Shown here one piece after another: positions 58,025 through 64,000 of a stretch of 64,000 nucleotides of DNA. The stretch is from contig NW_006920412.1 of the NCBI RefSeq assembly GCF_000344685.1, positions 1,595,384-1,659,383 on the forward strand. The letters are read 5' to 3'. Numbering within the stretch: position 1 is the first letter of the stretch; every line of letters starts with the position of its first letter. The notes below the pieces were generated by a model. That model did no database searches. It saw only the letters and a list, made by a program, of their open reading frames with translations, and was not told the DNA's origin. This DNA is from Gloeophyllum trabeum ATCC 11539 (lineage: Eukaryota; Basidiomycota; Agaricomycetes; Gloeophyllales; Gloeophyllaceae). The translations under genes were made by a program, and so were the position numbers.

Positions 58025-59789
58025 TTAGTTTTCCAAAGCATTCCTCAAGACCGAAATCTGCCTCTCCAACATCTTTCTACTAGGTCCCCCGATGGCTTGT
58101 CGCCGCTCTACACTCGCCTCAAAGTCGAATACTTGGTGAACATCCTCTTCGAACTTCTCATTGAGGCTCTTGTAGTCTTGGAGTGAGAGCTCGTTCAGTT
58201 GACATTTTCGGGCTTCAGCCAAGGCCACGGCTCGCCCAGAGATATGGTGGGTCTCCCGGAACGGTATCTGTATCAAGCGCTGTTAGAGATAAGGTGACAG
58301 CGGCCCTGAAAGTGTCTTACTCCCTTGCGGACCAGATAGTCCGCGAGATCCGTAGCAAGGACGTCCATGGTCAGCGCTTTGCGCATCTTGTCCCCGTGCA
58401 CCTAGTAAGGGCTGTCAGACTTTTGTGATTCACCGTCGTAGAATAGGCCTGTACCTCCATAGTGGAGATGACACCTTCTGAGATTTTTAGGCATGCCGAG
58501 ATAGTGGCAACGGAGTCGAATAAGGGCTCCTTGTCCTCTTGAAGATCCTTGTTGTACGTGGAAGGCAAGCCTTTCAACGTCATCAAGAAACCTGACATCT
58601 ACGCGGCACTCAGATCAAATGCCACAATCAATAAACTACGAGCTCACATTGCCGAATACCCTCCCTGATTTGCCCCGGAGAAGTTCCAAGGAATCAGGAT
58701 TCTTCTTTTGAGGCATGATACTCGATCCAGTGCTGGACATGATAGTGAGCTGGTGCTTTAGGTAGCACTGACACATGACCAAGACGAACCTATACGCATC
58801 ACTGAGCGTGACAAATCCAAACTCAGCGGTAGAGTAGATGATCAAATCTTCAGCCATCCGACTCAGGTGCACCATTGTCAGGCTCGCCCACATCATGAAC
58901 TCTGCGATGAAGTCGCGGTCACCGACACCGTACAGACTATTCTCAGCAAGAAACTGGAATCCCAACTCCTTGGCGAGGAACTCGCGGTCGACAGCGAAAG
59001 GGTTGCCTGCCAAGGCACCAGAACCTAGGGGCAGGACGGAGATGTGGGGAATCAGCTGCTGGAGGCGCTGATAGTCTGCATGGAAGGAGAAGGCGTGTGA
59101 TAGGAGCAGGTGTGACCATCTGATGGGTTGGCCGCGCTGCAAGAACGGCGATATCAATATCACTTAGCTACGAAAATACTTTCGGATAACACACTTGCAG
59201 GTGAGTATATCCAGGGAGAAGATAATCTTTCTCCTTATCCGCGCGTTCTACCATGACGCGAATGAATGCCTTCAGAGACTGTGTGATGTCCTGCACTTGA
59301 TCAAGGAGCCAGATGCGCATATCCGTGGCCACTTGGTCATTGCGAGAACGTCCCGTGTGCAACTTGCCGCCGAGAGGACCAATCAACTCGCTCAATCGCC
59401 TCTCATTCGCGGTGTGAATGTCTTCATCATCAGGTTTCACCTCAAACTGGACAGACCTCCTTCAGCATGTACCGAAGATAAAGGATACGGGGACTAACAG
59501 TGCCGTTCTCCCATTCCTGGCCAACTTTCTTGAGACCTTCAACAATTTTCGCTTCCTCATCTTTCGTCAAGATGCCAATGAGAGTCAGAGACTTGGCATA
59601 TGCAATGGAGCCCTTGATATCGGCGGCATGCATGCGCTTGTCGTAGCTCAGAGACTCATTGAACGCGTGCATACTAAAAGTGGCGTTGATTAGAGAAAAA
59701 AGTTAGAACGGTAGATATACCTACAGAGGATCTGTCTTTCCCGTGAACCGCCCACCCCATAGCTTTTGTTTTGTCGGTTGATCAGCCAT
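58025..59789 (-). CDS. ARG4: Argininosuccinate lyase
   Basis: Last step of arginine synthesis, splitting argininosuccinate to arginine and fumarate. From ATG 59789: [20 protein letters not shown], then [93 protein letters not shown], the signature [20 protein letters not shown] with the catalytic Ser, [15 protein letters not shown] and [15 protein letters not shown] complete the fold. All family blocks are present in order and the length is normal (about 465 residues). Seven or so short introns. It lies head to head with PMP3 with 775 bp between start codons. Confidence 0.93.
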
Positions 59790-59847
59790 GTTCAAGTCTG
59801 TTCAAGTGCTTGACCTGAAGTGACTCGAGAATCTTTTGGTAAATCTG

Positions 59848-59854
59848 AGTCACG
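59848..59854. promoter_or_regulatory. Candidate Gcn4/Cpc1 site upstream of ARG4
   Basis: TGAGTCA lies about 60 bp upstream of the ARG4 start codon, the classic Gcn4/Cpc1 binding sequence of general amino-acid control. The site fits an arginine-biosynthesis gene. It is close to the ATG and may fall in the 5' leader. Confidence 0.5.
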
Positions 59855-60427
59855 TGATCTCCCTGAGAAGCCAGATCTGCAAACGATCTCAGATTTGTAT
59901 CGGGCGCTTCTGAGCATGGCCATTGGCCACACAATATTAACGCCACAAGCCACAGACATGCAGCTTGGATGAGTCTGCCCATGAACATCCATAACTTTGG
60001 CTGCTACTGGGTAGATATGGGCTTACGATGCTTCTGGGCTTCAAAAGGCAAAGACATCAAACTTGGAGCGGGATGGATGGTGAAGCAGGGATGTTGTGCA
60101 TATCGTATGCCATGCATGCATTGCTGCAGCTTCGCAGGACAGAGGATAATTCTCCGTGCCCTCTCTGGCACAGGGAAAGTGTATCACAAATTCCACAGTA
60201 CCAAGCGCACTTGGGTCGCCAAACTCGGATCGTGAGCTCTGCTGGCGCGCATGAGTAGAGTACTTGGACAACTAAACTTGAGTACGTTGGACATGCAGTG
60301 ATGCCTTGCATGCATCCCTACGCGTCGCTGTACGTACTAATCCGCCTGCGCACACGGATGTGCAGACGGCATACAGTGAGGACGACGTCAGTCTCCCACA
60401 GGCCGCAGCTATATGTGTCGGGGTCGA

Positions 60428-60435
60428 TGACGTCA
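60428..60435. promoter_or_regulatory. CRE/ATF-type palindrome upstream of PMP3
   Basis: TGACGTCA, a perfect bZIP (ATF/CREB) site, 130 bp upstream of the PMP3 start. A half-similar GACGTCAG occurs at about 60384. It suggests stress or cAMP control of this salt-tolerance gene. Confidence 0.5.
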
Positions 60436-60465
60436 GGCGCATCGCCGTCATGCACCTGTCGCCCG

Positions 60466-60473
60466 TTTATAAG
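60466..60473 (+). promoter_or_regulatory. TATA-like box of PMP3
   Basis: TTTATAAG, 92 bp upstream of the start codon and 30 bp after the CRE-type site. Confidence 0.5.
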
Positions 60474-60564
60474 GCGACCCGTCGCGCGTTGAACTTACTC
60501 AGAATTTTCATCGACCACCCACATATCTGCGACACGCCTATAAACCAGATAATTCTTAGCAAAA

Positions 60565-61073
60565 ATGGCTTTTACTGCATCTGATATTTGCAAGGTATGT
60601 TACTGCCCTCTTCTTGCACGGCCCTCGGTCTGAACCCACTTTTTCAGATCTTGTAAGTCCCCGAACTGGCTCCTGCCGTTGCACCACGTTTGACATCGTA
60701 AACCAGTTTCGCAATCTTCGTCCCTCCCATTGGCGTCTTCCTTGAGCGAGGATGCGGTGCGGACCTCGTGAGTAGTGTCGCGTTGCGTTCATTATCACAT
60801 AGTCTGACCGGTGGATCGAATACAGTTGATCAACATCCTTTTGGTAAGTCCATTCGACTGTGTTTCATAAGGCTTCGTACTTACGATGATGATGTTCTTG
60901 TAGACCATCCTGGGATACATGTAAGTCTCAAATCTATTGTTGCGAATGCGTATCGCTGACGAGTCGCCTGTCACCAGCCCCGGAATCATTCATGGTGAGC
61001 TCATATATGTACCTTAGTCTTCCAGTTACTGACTATGTTTGGCATAGCTCTCTACATCATCCTGAAGTATTGA
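60565..61073 (+). CDS. PMP3: Plasma membrane proteolipid 3 (Pmp3/UPF0057)
   Basis: A 57-residue, two-TM hydrophobic peptide that modulates plasma-membrane potential and salt tolerance. The model has seven exons, all with GT-AG borders and in phase: 60565-60594, 60648-60652 (5 nt), 60707-60767, 60826-60843 (18 nt), 60904-60920 (17 nt), 60978-60994 (17 nt), 61048-61073. The product begins MAFTASDICKIFFAIF, continues VPPIGVFLERGCGADLL and INILLTILG, and ends YIPGIIHALYIILKY, matching the family along its whole length. The 5-nt exon ATCTT is needed: without it the frame fails. Coding length 174 nt against 335 nt of intron. Promoter marks are at 60428 and 60466. Confidence 0.92.
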
Positions 61074-61269
61074 GATGGAAGGATCGTACATTCTTGAAGG
61101 AGTTTGAGGACGCTGTGCGATGTAGGACCATGACGACTTTGACGTGTTCAGTTGTATGTTAATTGACGGGCTGTAATTTATCCACGATACCCTGCGATTA
61201 ATGACTAGCGCAAGAGTTTGTATCGTGATTGCCCAGATGCGCCATGAAACATAACCTGTAGTGGTACAT

Positions 61270-64000
61270 TTATTCGCTTTCCTCTTCACTTCCTTCCTCG
61301 CTCTCTTCTTCACTTTCCTCTTGTTCATCAAACTGTTGGATCATGCGGGCTCCGACTGCCCAGCACTTGTGCACATTCTCCGCAAAGTTTCCTGGCTTGA
61401 GTCCTTCCCCCTTCGATGCAGGCTGTTTATGCCATTCGCGTATGTCATCCTCCTCCACCAGGTCATTCTGGTAGAGTGCGGCGAGGATCTGACCAAAGAG
61501 GGCCATGCGTGGTGATGATGCACAATGCGTCTAAATAAAGTTACGACGTCAGCATACATCCTAGGATGTCTGGCTTATTAACTACTTACTTGCAATATGG
61601 AGACAGTCTCAACGGCGTCGACTCCTCCTATCTTATTGATAAGCTCTCCCCACCTATCCACAACGTTAGCAATCTCCTTCCTCTGCTGTGCCATGTTCCC
61701 TTCCACGATAGGGATTCGCTCCACAATACCAGCGATAACGGCCTCCCGTACTCTGCGTAACGGTACATTCGTAGACATGCGCAAGGTCTTCAGCTCCACG
61801 GCGGCGTTGTCGACGGAATGGCCCTCCGCGAATGCGCGCTCCAGAGACTGAGTCACCTCGCTTTGGAATTCCTTCTCGGCCGCAGAGGCTAGAGGGGGTA
61901 CGAGCATCTCGGTGGAAGGGGTTGTCAAAGGCAGGGATGTCGCAGAAGACGACGCTCGGGCCGCACTACTCGTCATGAAGTCGTCTTCATCTTCGCTGTC
62001 GCTCGCTGTCTCAGAGGAGGTGACAGATCCCGGATCAGTCAAGTCCAGGTCGGAAGCATTGTCCCCTAGGTCTTGAGGTCAGCCTGCTGGGCAAACGAAA
62101 TGTAAGAAGGACACATACCCAGCCGCATTAGACGTTGATTATTGAATGATTCTATTTCATCTGCGTCTTCGTCCTCGTCGTCTGCCGACCGGAGGGGCCA
62201 TGCTATGGCGTTACTATCTTTGCCTAGTACTGCTCCGATAGCGGCTTGATCTACGCAGAGTTAAAGTCAACAATCGCCGCCGTCCACAAGGGTACTCACT
62301 AGCTTCAGCCTCTTCCAGTTCTGAATCCGAGGCCTCTTCATCAGATTCCTCACCATCATCTTCCTCATCCTCCTCGTCCTCCTCTTCGTCGCCATCTTCC
62401 TCATCATCATCTCCATCCTCGCCATCCTCTTCGTCTTCGTCTTCACTTTCCTCTTCTTCCTCCTCGTCGCCATCATTACTGCCCTCAGTGTCTCTCCTCT
62501 TTGACACCCGCTCAAAAGGCCTTAGCTTCGCTTCGGGGCCCAAGATGACGCCGTCCGAAATAAGGCATCCTCTTTCCACGCGGCTTTTATCCTTGATATT
62601 GACTTTCGACCCTATGATACTATTCTCGATCACGCAGTTTGCGCCTATCGTAGTACCATCGAAAACGTAGGAGTTGCTGATGATGGTGCCGGGCCCAATT
62701 CTGCATCTTTGACCAATCACACTCGAAATGATCTGAGCGTTATCGAAGACTTGCGTCGAGGACCCGATCAGCGTGTTATTGCCAACCTTGCAGGTTCTAC
62801 CGGAGGTAGAAAGGTGATGCATAAGTACTTGTCAAGACGGACTCGCTTTGCACGCACCTCGATAATACCACCGTGTTATCCTTTGCGATATATCTATTTC
62901 CGCGCAAGTGCTCATAGGCATGACCCCCAGGGTGGTTATCGTCGGGAACTAAGGGGAACGTCCACCGAGAAAGGATATCCTTGCTAAGGACTAGAGTCAA
63001 TTGCCCGCCTGATTTCAGGAATTGACACAAAATACCTGATAGAATCGTAACTCTTGGTATCCTTTACGCGCGCTGCATAACCCTCTTTCACCACGTAGCA
63101 GTGGATATTTTTCATGAGCAGATCAGACGTCAGAACGCCATGGACGAAATCTCGTCTGAGATCTAACCAGTCGAAGTTGTCCTGGAAAAGGGAGGGTACC
63201 TGCGAGGACAGAGTTACGTCTGCGTACTTCGCATCGTAGCGTAAACCCTCACCTCAACAGAGCATACATCTATAGAACAATCTATGAGATCGTTTCGTAT
63301 CTCAACCTCAGGATGTTCAGCAAAGATTTCCCTGGGGATGCCGACGTGCGTCTTCGGTGGGTAGCCGGTTACGGGTTCATAGTGTAGACACTCCGAGGAC
63401 TCAGCATCTAAGACGAAAACAGCTGAATCTCCCCGTGATCTAATGATACCCGTACGATTCAAAAACCTGCAGAACAAACAGTACAAGCACACGCGCACCT
63501 CGTCCGATGCTTGGCCCCGCTCTCCTTCACCACCATAGTCATGATAGCATCCTTGTTCGTCTTCCGCCGTTCCCGATGCACCTGGACCACCTCATCGATC
63601 CTAACATTGCTCACCAAATCCCCATTGACCAAGACAAAGTCCGTGGTAATGAGCCCCCGCGTGTAGATGTCGCGCATAGCATCTCCCGGCGAGAACGTCT
63701 CCTTCGCGGTCATGATAGGCACGATCTTCAGCCCCGAGCTCGGCTTGGACCATTTGGACTCTCTGAATTACATGGCACCGATTCAGCGCCGGTCGAGAGG
63801 ACCACAAGAAGTGGCCCACCGTATAGCCGTCTTCACCAAGTCGGCATGAGACCGACATATCACAAAGATCTCTTGGACGCCGGCCAGGGATAGACTTTCA
63901 AACGTCCAGTCTAGTAACGGGGCATTGCATATCGGCAAGAGACACTATTCGTATTCCAAAGCTAGATCAATGGTACGGTCGCTTATCATCTTGGATATGA
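61270..64000 (-). CDS. GCD6: eIF2B epsilon subunit (GCD6), 5' end outside window
   Basis: Catalytic subunit of the eIF2 guanine-nucleotide exchange factor. The frame is open to the right edge, where the nucleotidyltransferase-like domain begins (CLLPICNAPLLDWTFESLSL, then AGVQEIFVICRSHADLVKTA). It continues with DFVLVNGDLVSNVRIDEVVQ. The left-handed beta-helix hexapeptides follow: CKVGNNTLIGSSTQVFDN, AQIISSVIGQRCRIGPGTII and IGANCVIENSIIGSKVNIKD. A run of about 60 mostly Glu/Asp residues (62310-62490) comes next. The C-terminal W2/HEAT domain (FQSEVTQSLERAFAEGHSVD, LKTLRMSTNVPLRRVREAVI, GQILAALYQNDLVEEDDIRE) ends in an acidic tail QFDEQEESEEESEEGS, typical of the eIF2-beta/eIF5-binding AA-boxes. 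The first codons lie beyond 64000. Confidence 0.92.

Larger units (their letters stand above)
59790..60564. promoter_or_regulatory. Divergent promoter region of ARG4 and PMP3
   Basis: 775 bp with no gene. On the PMP3 side, a CRE-type palindrome and a TATA-like box are listed separately. The ARG4 side shows no clear TGACTC-type Gcn4 site close to the start, apart from GAGTCA-like sequence near 59850 (TGAGTCACG), about 60 bp upstream. Confidence 0.5.

Overview
The window is nuclear DNA of a filamentous basidiomycete, most likely an Agaricomycete. Genes are packed on both strands and cut by many short introns (mostly about 50-70 nt). There is a FunK1-type fungal kinase, and the housekeeping set (PRP28, NOP2, YOS9, BNA genes, ARG4, PMP3, GCD6) has clear fungal orthology. 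No tRNA, rRNA or CRISPR was seen. CDS spans below run from start to stop codon and include introns.

Layout. 0-6 kb: the tail of an unidentified protein with a hairpin-rich 3' flank, a membrane-protein gene on the minus strand, an MCH1-like MFS transporter and an AIG1/FAR-17a membrane protein. 6.4-11.7 kb: three consecutive enzymes of tryptophan-to-NAD+ metabolism side by side, namely kynurenine formamidase (BNA7), kynureninase (BNA5) and kynurenine 3-monooxygenase (BNA4). BNA5 and BNA4 are divergent from one 225-bp promoter. 12-20.7 kb: a four-AT-hook protein, then a broken copy of the ER lectin gene YOS9, a FunK1 kinase, and the intact YOS9, whose product ends in HDEL. 21-25 kb: a HAL/NPR-type Ser/Thr kinase. 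25-28.4 kb: a gene-poor stretch. 28.4-35.2 kb: PRP28, a small EF-hand-like protein and NOP2.

35-38.1 kb: a 531-base N gap flanked by two copies of the same 961 bp, which looks like a false duplication at a scaffold join, followed by two nested non-autonomous DNA transposons with visible target-site duplications. 38.3-46.3 kb: a FUN14 mitochondrial protein, then a membrane-protein block: three related four-TM-type genes on the minus strand with a voltage-gated proton channel (Hv1) on the plus strand among them. 47-64 kb: a PPP4R1-like HEAT-repeat phosphatase subunit, aspartate aminotransferase, an AN1 zinc-finger protein, a 606-bp MITE with an 8-bp target duplication, an Sso1-type syntaxin, argininosuccinate lyase, the 57-residue PMP3 split over seven exons including a 5-nt micro-exon, and eIF2B-epsilon (GCD6) running off the right edge.

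The most notable items are the kynurenine mini-cluster, the Hv1 channel inside a tandem membrane-protein block, the duplicated and broken YOS9 flanking FunK1, the nested transposons in the NOP2 upstream region, and the PMP3 micro-exons. I found no clearly unprecedented system. All exon boundaries were read by eye from splice consensus, reading phase and family conservation.
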